From NCBI GenBank assembly GCA_023423535.1, contig JAFAFL010000035.1, positions 110,948-174,947 of the forward strand: 64,000 bases of DNA, written 5' to 3'. Of this stretch, positions 15,707-24,083 are shown piece after piece. Below the pieces are notes generated by a model. The model saw only the letters and a list, made by a program, of their open reading frames with translations, made no database searches and had not been told where the DNA came from. The DNA is from Pseudomonadota bacterium (GTDB taxonomy: Bacteria; Myxococcota; Myxococcia; Myxococcales; Myxococcaceae). How positions within the stretch are numbered: the first letter of the stretch is position 1; each line of letters starts with the position of its first letter. A program made the position numbers and the translations under genes.

Positions 15707-16590
15707 CGGAAGGCGGTTCGCTGCGCGCTGGACTCTGGGCGGAAGAATCAGCCCCGCTGGCGGAGGCGCTCCGCTTCGGGCTGGGCATCGGGCGCAGGAG
15801 CCAGGCAGACGAGTCCAACGGGCCGCCTCGTCTCTGCTCACGAAGGCGCTCCACTACGCGCTGGGCGAGGCGCAGAGGCAACCGGACGAGTCCAGCGGGA
15901 CGGCTCGACTCCGCTGACGGAGGCACTCCTCTATTCGCTGGGCGGAAGGATCAGCGGGCGAGGCCGGCGCGACTTTCTTGCCGCCTTCCACGGGGAGGCA
16001 GTCCGCTACGGGAAGGAGACGGTTCGCTACGCGGTGGGCATCGGGCGCAGGAGCCAGGCAGACGCGTCCAACGGGACGCCTCGTCTCTGCTCACGAAGGC
16101 GCTCCACTACGCGCTGGGCGAGGCGCAGAGGCGCCCTGACGAGTCCTGCGAGACGGCTCGACTCCGCTGACCGAGGCGCTCCGCTATTCGCTGGGCGGAA
16201 GGATCAGTGGGCGAGGCCGACGCGACTTCCTCGCCGCCTTCCACGCGGAGGCACTCCGCTCGTTACGGGAAGGAGACGGTTCGCTACGCGGTGGGCATCG
16301 GGCGCAAGAGCCAAGCAGACGAGTCCAACGGGACGCCTCGTCTCTGCTCACGAAGGCGCTCCGCTACGCTGTGGGCATCGGGCGCAGGAGCCAGCCGGAC
16401 GAGTCCGACGGGAGGCCTCGTCTCTGCTAACGAAGTCGCTCCACTACGCGCTGGGCGTGGCGCAGAGGCAACCGGACGAGTCCAGCGGGACGGCTCGACT
16501 CCGCTGACGGAGGCGCTCGGCTCCGCGCTGGGCACTGGACGCAAGCGTCGCTCCGAGGTTCCCCGCTGCGTCCCGGCCTCGCCGAGCGCG
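15629..16590. repeat. Degenerate tandem repeat field seeded by the desaturase 3' end
   Basis: Units of about 77-80 bases begin GAGGCGCTCCGCTACGCGCT or AAGGCGCTCCACTACGCGCT and end near CGTCTCTGCTCACG or CGACTCCGCTGACG. Clear units start at 15629 (inside the desaturase), 15763, 15843 and 15920, and they recur to about 16510. Shorter variants (15709-15762) occur. A higher-order block of about 250 bases is itself duplicated (15920-16169 against 16170 onward), including a piece resembling codons for FFAFHAEAL of the desaturase. Between 15707 and 16609 I see no gene, only this array. Confidence 0.8.
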
Positions 16591-16609
16591 ACAACGACGA
16601 CATCAGCGC

Positions 16610-17926
16610 TCAGAAGTTGAACGTGGCCTTCGCGTCCACCCGCCAGTGGAACATCTCGTGCGCGCGCAGGCGCCTCGAGGTCACGTCCACGCGGTGGTCG
16701 TAGTTCGGGTTCAGCTCCGCCCGGTTGTCGAGCCGCACCACGCCGTCGCCGCTGAGATCCTCGCCGACCTCTTCACCGGTGAGGGTGTGCTCGGTCGTGT
16801 AGGTCAGCGTGCCCAGCAGGCTGAAGCCGAGGAAGTCCGCCGCCCACGCCGTCAGTCCCGCAGCGCCGCCGAGCTCGAGGTGGTCGGACGTATAGAGCGT
16901 CTTGCCCAGCACGTCGGAGAGGGGGTTGTAGTACCGCGCCGGGCCCACGTAGTTCGCGAGCAGCCGCAGGTCGATCGCCACGCGCTGGTGCGGTCCCTGC
17001 TCCCAGGGAACGAACTCGGAGCCGAAGGTCACCCCGCCGGTATGCGGCGCGCTGGTGCCGGTGCGAGAGCGGGTCCAGAAGCCCTCTCCGCAGTTGTCCG
17101 GCGCCTGCATGTTCTCCGCGCTCGGGTGGTCGCAGTTCGAGTACCAGCCCGGCCCCCGCACCGGCAGCGTGTAGTGGACGCGGAAGTAGGGGTCCGCCAC
17201 GCCGCGCCGCTTCGAGAGCGCCGTGTAGAACGTGTACTTGTGGTGCCGGTCGCCGATGCCGCCGCGCGCCGAAGGCGAGGTCTCCTGGGTCGGATCGTTC
17301 AGCGTCGCGGTGGGCGCCTCGTAGTCCACGCCGAGGATCCAGTTCGGCTTCGACGGGTCCTTCCGCTCGTTGAACAGCGCGTAGGCCAGCCCGAAGCGCA
17401 TGTCCCCGAGCCCGCCGCGGTAGCTCGCCGAGGGCACGCCGAACACCGGCTGCGCGCCCGCGTTGGTCGTCGGGCACGAGGGGTCGTACAGCGTCCCGTC
17501 CGCGCGCAGGCAGTTGTTGGTGAGGGTGCTGTTCTCAGGCCCCGTCTCCTGGCCCGCCGGACGCGCGTAGTCCCACGTCTGGTCCCGGCTGAAGACGATG
17601 GGCAGCGTGTAGCGGAACTCGAGATCCGTCCACAGGCCGATGCGCAGGTCGAGGTCGAGCCGGTGCTCCACCTGCAGCCAGCGCAACTCCGAGACCTCGC
17701 GCACGTCGCCGTCCTGGTGCCACTCGCGGACGAGCTTTCCCTTGCGCTGATCGCGGACGTAGCCCGCGGTGAGATACATGCCGAAGGGATCGTCCGGCTC
17801 GAACGACGAGGCCAGCCGGGTGATCTCCGCAGCCACCGCCGGCCGTGGCGCGAACAGGGCAAGGACCGCCACTGCCAGCACCCATCCCGACGACCACAGC
17901 CCTGACCGTGCGCTCTGGCGCATCAC
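16610..17926 (-). CDS. Outer-membrane beta-barrel-like protein, function unknown
   Basis: This 438-residue exported protein has a signal peptide (hydrophobic core about 12-30, cleavage near AVAA|E33). The mature region is rich in alternating aromatic strands: FGMYLTAGYVRDQ, VEHRLDLDLRIGLWTDLEFRY, GDMRFGLAYALF and ADPYFRVHYTLP, and it ends in a strand with a C-terminal Phe (DAKATFNF), the usual beta-barrel assembly signal. It resembles generic outer-membrane transport or MetA-pathway-of-phenol-like barrels, but I cannot name a family. It is the last gene of the minus-strand run that starts with the encapsulin cargo, 95 bases after the M23 peptidase gene. Confidence 0.7.
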   Translation of the reverse strand: MMRQSARSGLWSSGWVLAVAVLALFAPRPAVAAEITRLASSFEPDDPFGMYLTAGYVRDQRKGKLVREWHQDGDVREVSELRWLQVEHRLDLDLRIGLWTDLEFRYTLPIVFSRDQTWDYARPAGQETGPENSTLTNNCLRADGTLYDPSCPTTNAGAQPVFGVPSASYRGGLGDMRFGLAYALFNERKDPSKPNWILGVDYEAPTATLNDPTQETSPSARGGIGDRHHKYTFYTALSKRRGVADPYFRVHYTLPVRGPGWYSNCDHPSAENMQAPDNCGEGFWTRSRTGTSAPHTGGVTFGSEFVPWEQGPHQRVAIDLRLLANYVGPARYYNPLSDVLGKTLYTSDHLELGGAAGLTAWAADFLGFSLLGTLTYTTEHTLTGEEVGEDLSGDGVVRLDNRAELNPNYDHRVDVTSRRLRAHEMFHWRVDAKATFNF

Positions 17927-18021
17927 CGTCGTTCATCCCCTCGCGCGAGTCGCCGCCACGTTCGCGGTCGAACGTCGAGAGGACGCTAGTGCCCGCCCCC
18001 GGAGGGGTCAAGAAACGGGAG

Positions 18022-19074
18022 CTAACCGCCGGCTGCGGTGCCGCCCGCTGCCACGGCGCCGGACATCAGCGTCTGCAGCCGGCGCACCTCGCCATCGAAC
18101 GCGGCGCGGTCCGCCGCGGGGAGGCTGCGGCGGTAGGTCTCGTGCTCGCTGAAGGGATCGAGCACCTTCGTCTCGCCCGCCATCAGCTGGTAGTGCAGGT
18201 GCGGCGCGAACGACCTTCCGCTGTTGCCGCTCTTCGCGATCTCCTGGCCCTTCTTCACCCGCGTGTTGACCTGGATGTCCCGGGGCAGCTCCGCGAGGTG
18301 CAGAAAGATCGCGCTGCGCCGGCCATTGGCGTCCCGAAGCTCCAGCGCGTTGCCGTTGACGCGGAAGTTCCAGTTCCTTCGGACGATCACGCCGTCGAAC
18401 GGCGCGAGCACCGGCGTCCCGTCCGGGGCCTTGAAGTCCACGCCCTTGTGGCGGCGCCCGTCGCGCAGGAGCGAGGTGATCTGCTCGTAGTCGTCGATGG
18501 GCGAGTCCTTCAGCCGCTGCTCGAGCTCCTCGCCAGTGGGCTCGTAGAAGCGCGCGTACTTCTCCGACGGGCTCTTGAAGAGGTAGGCCTGGAAGGTGCG
18601 GCCGGCCTTCGCGCTCTCGAAGCGGACCGCGTGCACCAGCGGCTCCTGCCCGGCCCGCTCCTCGTAGAGGACGTCGAGCTTGTCGCCGCGCCGCAGATCG
18701 CCCGGCACGTCCATCCACCACACCAGCGAGCGCGTCACCACCTGCGTCAGCGCGGGGCCCACCGCAGGACCCGCGGCGCCGACGATCGCCCTCTCCAGCG
18801 GCCCGTCGACCTGCGCCGACATGTGCTTGAGGCCGCTCTGCTGCATCGCCTCCTGCGGCGTGGGCGGGCGGTTGCGCTCGGCTTCGAGACGCGCGCGCTC
18901 TGCCTCGGCGACCGCGGCGCGCTCCGCCTCCACCCGGGCAACCTCTTCGCGCTCGAGCGAGTGCTTGCGCCAGAGGTAGCCGCCGCCCGCGGTCAGCCCC
19001 ACCGCCCCGGCGAGAAACAGGACCTTGGGGAGGGGGCTCTTCCGGCGGGGGCCTACGGTGGGCAGCAGCGGCAT
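18022..19074 (-). CDS. M23-family peptidase (LytM-type), membrane-anchored
   Basis: This is a 350-residue protein. It has a short cytoplasmic basic N-terminus, one transmembrane helix (about 17-33, VLFLAGAVGLTAGGGYLW), a charged coiled region (35-75), an opioid-growth-factor-like or LysM-less spacer domain, and a C-terminal M23 domain. The zinc site is visible as RRHKGVDFKAPDGTPV (His and Asp) and APHLHYQLM (HxH). Such enzymes cut peptidoglycan cross-links or, if inactive, activate amidases. The ATG at 19074 places the helix at the usual position; the frame extends upstream to 19185. Confidence 0.88.
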   Translation of the reverse strand: MPLLPTVGPRRKSPLPKVLFLAGAVGLTAGGGYLWRKHSLEREEVARVEAERAAVAEAERARLEAERNRPPTPQEAMQQSGLKHMSAQVDGPLERAIVGAAGPAVGPALTQVVTRSLVWWMDVPGDLRRGDKLDVLYEERAGQEPLVHAVRFESAKAGRTFQAYLFKSPSEKYARFYEPTGEELEQRLKDSPIDDYEQITSLLRDGRRHKGVDFKAPDGTPVLAPFDGVIVRRNWNFRVNGNALELRDANGRRSAIFLHLAELPRDIQVNTRVKKGQEIAKSGNSGRSFAPHLHYQLMAGETKVLDPFSEHETYRRSLPAADRAAFDGEVRRLQTLMSGAVAAGGTAAGG

Positions 19075-19215
19075 CAGACGACTCTCCGGGAGACGTGGGG
19101 GGAAGGGGGGTGAGGCGCGAGTGTCGCGGGAACGATCCGGCGTGCGCCAGTATTTCGCCAGGCGAGTGAACGGGCCGCGCTGCATGCAGCGGGACGACGA
19201 GGGACGAAGGGCCGG

Positions 19216-20787
19216 CTACTCCTCCTGCGAGTCGGTGTCGCGCAGGCCGAACTCCTTCATCTTCGTCTGCAGCGACTTCCGGCTGATCTGCAGGAGGCGA
19301 GCGGCTCGGGTGACATTGCCGCCGGTCTCCTCCAGCGCGCGGACGATGAGATCCCGCTCGACCTCAGCCGCCTTCGCGCGAACGAGATCCTTCAGCCCGC
19401 CCTCGCCGGGCGCTGCCGTACCTGCATGTTCGGAGGGCAGGGGAGCACCCGCGCTGCCTCCCGCCACTGTGGCCTGCATCCCAGCCGAGCCGCCGGCACC
19501 GAGCGCACCCGCGCCCGCCCCCGCGCCCGGGTGCGCGCCCGTCACGGCATGACCCGCCATGCCCGCGCCACCGACTGAAACCTGCGCCCCCGGATGCACC
19601 GCGCCCGCTGCGGACGGAGCCCCACCCGCCGCTCCACCTCGGAAGCTCTCCGGCAGATCCGACCGCTCGATGCGCGGCCCGTCGGCGAAGAGGAGGATCC
19701 GCTCCACGAGGTTCTCCAGCTCGCGGATGTTGCCCGGCCACGGGTACTGGCAGAGCAGCTCCAGCGCCTCGTCGCTGATGCCCTCGATGCGCTTGTTCAG
19801 CCGCTTGTTGTACTTCTCGATGAAGTGCCGCGTGAGCATGGGCACGTCGCTGGTGCGCTCGCGCAGGGACGGCAGCCGGATCGGCACCACGTTGAGCCGG
19901 TAGTAGAGGTCCTTGCGGAACCTCCCCGCCTCGATCTCCTGTTCCAGATCCCGGTTCGTCGCCGCGATGAGCCGCACGTCCACGCGGGTGGTCTTGATCC
20001 CGCCCACGCGCTCGAACTCGCCCTCCTGCAGCACGCGCAGGAGCTTCACCTGCATCTCCACCGGGATCTCGCCGATCTCGTCGAGGAAGAGGGTGCCGGT
20101 GTCCGCCATCTCGAAGCGTCCCGGCTTGCTCGTCACCGCGCCGGTGAAGGCGCCGCGCTCGTAGCCGAAGAGCTCGGACTCCATGAGGTCCTTCGGAATC
20201 GCGCCGCAGTTGATCTTGATCAGCGGCTTCTCGCGCCGCGACGATCCCTCGTGCAGCGCGCTGGCGATGAGCTCCTTGCCCGTCCCGCTCTCGCCGGTGA
20301 TGAGCACGGTGGAGGGCGTGTCCGCGACCTTGTCGATGATGCGGAAGATCTCCTGCATCTGCTGCGAGTCGCCGACGATCGCCGCGCGCAGCCTGCCGTC
20401 CGGCTTGATCGCCTTCAGCGACGCCTGGTGCGTGCGGCTCGCCTTGGCGATGACCGTCTGCAGCTCCGCCTGGTCGAAGGGCTTGGTGATGTAGTCGAAG
20501 GCGCCGAGCTTGATCGCCTCCACCGCGCTGTCCACGGTGCCGTGCGCGGTGACGATGATCACCGGCACGTCCGGCGCGCGCGCGTTGACCGTGCGCAGCA
20601 CCTCCATGCCGCCGACCTTCGGCATCACCATGTCGGTGACGACGACGTCCGCGCCGTGCTTCTCGAACTCGGCGAGCCCGACCTCGCCGTTCTCCGCCAC
20701 CGTGACCTCGTAGCCCTCGCGGCGCAGGAGCGTCGCGAGCACCTTGCGGAGGTTCGGCTCGTCCTCGACGACCAGGATCCTGGACAT
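19216..20787 (-). CDS. NtrC-family sigma-54-dependent response regulator
   Basis: This is a 523-residue regulator. The receiver domain (1-120) has acidic E8/D9, phospho-acceptor D52 and K102. The AAA+ domain (about 135-380) has Walker A GESGTGKE (165-172), the sigma-54-contact loop GAFTGA (212-217) and Walker B TLFLDEIGE (232-240). A C-terminal Fis-type HTH follows (ALEETGGNVTRAARLLQISR). Between AAA+ and HTH lies an unusual Ala/Gly/Pro-rich low-complexity linker of about 80 residues. It starts 31 bases after the encapsulin stop on the same strand, so cotranscription with the nanocompartment genes is likely. No histidine kinase gene is adjacent. The ATG at 20787 begins the receiver fold directly. 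Confidence 0.95.
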   Translation of the reverse strand: MSRILVVEDEPNLRKVLATLLRREGYEVTVAENGEVGLAEFEKHGADVVVTDMVMPKVGGMEVLRTVNARAPDVPVIIVTAHGTVDSAVEAIKLGAFDYITKPFDQAELQTVIAKASRTHQASLKAIKPDGRLRAAIVGDSQQMQEIFRIIDKVADTPSTVLITGESGTGKELIASALHEGSSRREKPLIKINCGAIPKDLMESELFGYERGAFTGAVTSKPGRFEMADTGTLFLDEIGEIPVEMQVKLLRVLQEGEFERVGGIKTTRVDVRLIAATNRDLEQEIEAGRFRKDLYYRLNVVPIRLPSLRERTSDVPMLTRHFIEKYNKRLNKRIEGISDEALELLCQYPWPGNIRELENLVERILLFADGPRIERSDLPESFRGGAAGGAPSAAGAVHPGAQVSVGGAGMAGHAVTGAHPGAGAGAGALGAGGSAGMQATVAGGSAGAPLPSEHAGTAAPGEGGLKDLVRAKAAEVERDLIVRALEETGGNVTRAARLLQISRKSLQTKMKEFGLRDTDSQEE

Positions 20788-20818
20788 GGGGCGGTCCTCT
20801 AGCACGCCCCCGCGCGGA

Positions 20819-21685
20819 CTACTTCCGCGCAGCGCGGCCGATGCCCGGCTCGAGCGTGCAGATCGCGTCCGGGTGCTTGATGCGGAGGATGAGGCTCTCC
20901 AGCACGCGGAACGGGTGGTTCATCCGCTCGGCGCCGAGGTACGCGGTGGTCATGTCCATCGCCACCGCGAGGTCGAGGTTCTCGCGGCCGGTGCTGATGA
21001 CCACGCCGAAGTCCCCGCGGATGCGGTTCGACTGGAACACGCCGTCCGTCGCCAGCTGCCGGATGGTCTCGATCTCCAGCACGCCGGTCTTCTCGTAGAT
21101 CCGGTGCAGCAGCGAGAAGAGCCGCGGCGAGACCACCAGCGCGTAGGGGCCGTAGTGACCGCTCTCGTTCAGCCGGCGGGTGGCCTCGACGATCGCCGCG
21201 TAGCCGTTGCCCGGCTCCGTCCAGTCGCCGAGCTCCACCGTGAGGCGGCCCGTCGCGTTGAGCAGGCCCTCGTGCCCGAGCTTCTGGTCACCGTAGAAGA
21301 TGAGCTCGTCCTCCTGCTGCGCGCAGAAGGCGGCGGCGCCGGCGGCGGCGGACACGTCCAGCGGCATGTTGTGGCTGCGCGCGTTCTCCACGTCACGCCA
21401 GTGGAGGAGGAAGTCCTTGTAGATGATGGGGATGGTCTTGAACCGGCGCAGGTCGGTGAAGACCGGCGCGGTGTCCTGCTCGCCCACGATGTCCACCGCA
21501 CCGGGCGACACGCCGCTGTACTCGTCGTGAGCCACCGTCTGCACGCCGGGCCCGAGCGGCCCGTAGAGATCGAGGAAGCGGCGACCCACCAGGCTGCGGC
21601 GCGCGACCTGGATGACGGTCTCATTCAGGCGAGCCCACTCTTCTTCGCGGAGCGGGTTCTCGGCGTGTCCCAGGAAGTCGCCCAT
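20819..21685 (-). CDS. encA: Family 1 encapsulin shell protein (EncA-like)
   Basis: This is a 288-residue HK97-fold encapsulin, nearly the same length as Myxococcus xanthus EncA. It shares long stretches with it as I recall that sequence: MxDFLGHAENPLREEEWARL, DIVGEQxTAxVFTD, FKTIPIIYKDFLLHWRD, NMPLDVSAAAGAAAFCAQQE, EKTGVLEIETIRQLA and RIKHPDAICTLE. Encapsulins assemble into hollow icosahedral shells that load cargo through a short C-terminal peptide; the Myxococcus shell stores iron. The gene follows the ferritin-like cargo gene by 70 bases and is itself followed by an NtrC-type regulator. Older annotation of such proteins as linocin-type bacteriocins is misleading. Confidence 0.96.
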   Translation of the reverse strand: MGDFLGHAENPLREEEWARLNETVIQVARRSLVGRRFLDLYGPLGPGVQTVAHDEYSGVSPGAVDIVGEQDTAPVFTDLRRFKTIPIIYKDFLLHWRDVENARSHNMPLDVSAAAGAAAFCAQQEDELIFYGDQKLGHEGLLNATGRLTVELGDWTEPGNGYAAIVEATRRLNESGHYGPYALVVSPRLFSLLHRIYEKTGVLEIETIRQLATDGVFQSNRIRGDFGVVISTGRENLDLAVAMDMTTAYLGAERMNHPFRVLESLILRIKHPDAICTLEPGIGRAARK

Positions 21686-21755
21686 ATCGTGTCCCTCGGT
21701 CTGTGCTTTCGGCAGCTGGTGGAAAGGGTTGAGGCCCAGAAAGAAAGGTAGAGCT

Positions 21756-22277
21756 TCAGCGGCGCCGCTTCAGCGGGCCCACGGTGAAGGTGCCGGTGAT
21801 CTCGGTCTGCGGCGCGGGCAGCGCGTGGAGCAGCGCGCCCGGGTTGCCGGGGAGCTTGTAGTCCTCGGGGATGTAGGGCCGCTTGAGGTCCGCCGACTGC
21901 GCCTGCGCCGCGCCATTGTTCGAAGACGGCCTCGCGGTGGCGGCAGTGGGCGAGGTGGTGATGCCCTGACCGCCGTTGCCCGGAGCCGCCGGCTGTGAAG
22001 AGGGGCTGGAGGAGACCTGTCCCTCGAAGTGCGCGGTGGAGAAGCTCTTCTGGAAGTCCGCGTCCTGTCCCGAGTCGAGCTGGCGGAGGAGCCACACCGC
22101 CTCGGCGACGTGCTCCTTCTCCTCCTGCGCGAGGTGCTCGAAGAAGACGCGGACCTCGGGCGCAGAGGCCTGCCGCGCGAGGGCTTCGTACACGCTGATC
22201 GTCTCGAGCTCCCGCGTCAGCACCAGGCGGACACGGGCCTTGTCGGTATCGAGAGTGCCGGGGGGCGCGTCGGTCAT
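21756..22277 (-). CDS. Encapsulated ferritin-like cargo protein (EncB/EncC-like)
   Basis: This is a 173-residue protein. Residues 10-70 form a two-helix ferritin-like domain: LVLTRELETISVYEALARQ and FFEHLAQEEKEHVAEAVWLL. E23, E53 and H56 have exactly the spacing (30, then 3) of the ferroxidase ligands E32/E62/H65 of the Rhodospirillum encapsulated ferritin, and E25 matches its entry-site Glu34. A Ser/Ala/Gln/Asn-rich flexible segment follows (about 75-130). The C-terminus FTVGPLKRRR closely matches the Myxococcus loading peptide consensus LTVGSLRR. It is transcribed just ahead of encapsulin. Role by family: oxidise Fe(II) inside the shell for storage. The 141-base gap to murJ contains an AT-rich patch (22361-22383) where a divergent promoter may lie. 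Confidence 0.93.
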   Translation of the reverse strand: MTDAPPGTLDTDKARVRLVLTRELETISVYEALARQASAPEVRVFFEHLAQEEKEHVAEAVWLLRQLDSGQDADFQKSFSTAHFEGQVSSSPSSQPAAPGNGGQGITTSPTAATARPSSNNGAAQAQSADLKRPYIPEDYKLPGNPGALLHALPAPQTEITGTFTVGPLKRRR

Positions 22278-22418
22278 TCGCGGCCACGATGCGGAACGGT
22301 GCCGCGAGGGTCAAGCGAGAACACGCGCGCGATCGGCTCGAACGTCGTGCAGCGCGAGCGATTGCGAAGCGTTTTCAAATTCAGACGACGCTCGGATTGC
22401 GCGTAGCGTGCGCGCCGC

Positions 22419-24065
22419 GTGAAGGACGGGGCTTCCAGAGGAGCAAAGGGCGCGTTGCTGGTGGCGGCGGGGATCCTCGCCTCGCGGCTGTTCGGGCTCG
22501 TGCGCGAGCGCGTGTTCGCGCACTACTTCGGCAACTCGATCGCGGCGGCGGCGTTCAAGGCGGCGCTGCGGATCCCGAACTTCCTGCAGAACCTCTTCGG
22601 CGAGGGCGTGCTCTCCGCCTCCTTCATCCCCGTCTATGCGCAGGCGCTGGGGAAGGGGAGCGCGGAGGAGGCGCGGCGCGTCGCGGGCGCGGTGTTCGGC
22701 ATCCTCTCTTTGGCGACGTCGGTGCTCGTCCTGCTGTGCGTGTGGCTGACGCCGCTGTTCATCGATCTGGTGGCGCCCGGCTTCGAGGGCGAGGCGCGCG
22801 CGCTGACGATCACGCTGGTGCGGATCCTCTTCCCGATGACGGGGATCCTCGTGCTCAGCGCGTGGTGCCTGGGGATCCTCAACTCGCACCGGCGCTTCTT
22901 CCTCTCCTACGCGGCGCCGGTCATCTGGAACGGCGCGATGATCGCCGCGATGGTCCTCTTCGCGGGCGGACAGCAGGAGGAGCTCGCGGTCTATCTGGCG
23001 TGGGGTGCGGTCGCGGGTGGCCTCCTGCAGTTCCTCGTGCAGTTGCCGGCGGTGCTCTCGCTGCTCGGCGGGTTCAGGCCGTCGCTCTCCACGCAGAGCC
23101 CGGGCGTGCGTCAGGTCCTGCGCGCGTTCGGTCCGGTGGTGGTGGGCCGGGGCGTGGTGCAGATCAGCGCGTACGTGGACACCGCGATCGCGTCGCTGAT
23201 CAGCCCTCGGGCGCTGGCGACATTGGCGTACGCGCAGACGCTCTACCTCATCCCGGTGAGCCTCTTCGGCATGAGCGTCAGCGCCGCGGAGTTGCCGGAG
23301 ATGAGCCGCGCCACCGGAGCGGGTGGGGACGCCAGTGCGATCATCCGCGAGCGACTGGCGAAGGGACTCGGGCGGATCTCGTTCTTCGTCATCCCCAGCG
23401 CGGCGGCGTTCCTCTTTCTCGGCGACGTGGTGGGCGGTGCGCTCCTGCAGACGGGCCGCTTCTCCGCCGCGGACACGCGCTACCTCTGGTACCTCCTGGC
23501 CGGCGCGTCGGTCGGGCTCATCGCCTCCACGCAGGCGCGCCTGTTTGCCTCGGCGTTCTACGCGCTGAAGGACACGAAGACGCCGCTGCGCATGGCGGTG
23601 GTGCGCGTGGCTTCGGGCGCGGGGCTCGCCTACCTCGGCGCGCTGCACGTGCCGCGCTGGTTGTCCCTGCCGGAGGAGCTGGGCGCGGTGGCGCTGACGC
23701 TGGGCTCGGGCTTCGCCGCGTGGATCGAGTTCCTCCTCCTCCGTCGTGCGCTTCGCCGCGTGGTGGGCGAGGTGCCGTCGCTGCGAGGGAAGATCCTCTC
23801 GCTGTGGGCGTGCGCGGTCGGCGCGGGACTGTTGGGGCTCGGGGTGAAGGCGCTGCTCGCGAGCCGCTTCGGGTTGAGCGAGGCCGCGCTGACCGAGGTC
23901 GGCGGACGGCTGCTGCCCGCGCCCGCGCTGCATCCGATCCTCACCGGACTCGTGGTGCTCTTGCCGTTCGGGCTCGCCTACTTCGCGCTGAGCTACGCGG
24001 TGGGGATCGCCGAGTCACGCGCGGTGGTGAACCGGATCCTCAAGGTGTTGCGGCTGCGTCGGTAG
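22419..24065 (+). CDS. murJ: Lipid II flippase MurJ
   Basis: This is a 548-residue polytopic inner-membrane protein of the MOP superfamily with the length and pattern of 14 helices expected for MurJ. Conserved landmarks include ASRLFGLVRERVFAHYFGNS, then FRIPNFLQNLFGEGVLSASF-like (here ALRIPNFLQNLFGEGVLSAS), and FGMSVSAAELPEMSR. MurJ flips lipid II to the periplasm for peptidoglycan synthesis. The start is a GTG at 22419. It is divergent from the encapsulin cargo gene and may be cotranscribed with the exported protein that follows 18 bases after its stop. Confidence 0.95.
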   Translation: MKDGASRGAKGALLVAAGILASRLFGLVRERVFAHYFGNSIAAAAFKAALRIPNFLQNLFGEGVLSASFIPVYAQALGKGSAEEARRVAGAVFGILSLATSVLVLLCVWLTPLFIDLVAPGFEGEARALTITLVRILFPMTGILVLSAWCLGILNSHRRFFLSYAAPVIWNGAMIAAMVLFAGGQQEELAVYLAWGAVAGGLLQFLVQLPAVLSLLGGFRPSLSTQSPGVRQVLRAFGPVVVGRGVVQISAYVDTAIASLISPRALATLAYAQTLYLIPVSLFGMSVSAAELPEMSRATGAGGDASAIIRERLAKGLGRISFFVIPSAAAFLFLGDVVGGALLQTGRFSAADTRYLWYLLAGASVGLIASTQARLFASAFYALKDTKTPLRMAVVRVASGAGLAYLGALHVPRWLSLPEELGAVALTLGSGFAAWIEFLLLRRALRRVVGEVPSLRGKILSLWACAVGAGLLGLGVKALLASRFGLSEAALTEVGGRLLPAPALHPILTGLVVLLPFGLAYFALSYAVGIAESRAVVNRILKVLRLRR

Positions 24066-24083
24066 GGTGGGAGGAAGCGCGCC

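Noticed and set aside
20819..21685. Bacteriocin (linocin M18-like) call for the encapsulin gene
   Set aside because: The sequence is a family 1 encapsulin next to its tagged ferritin-like cargo; the bacteriocin label is historical.
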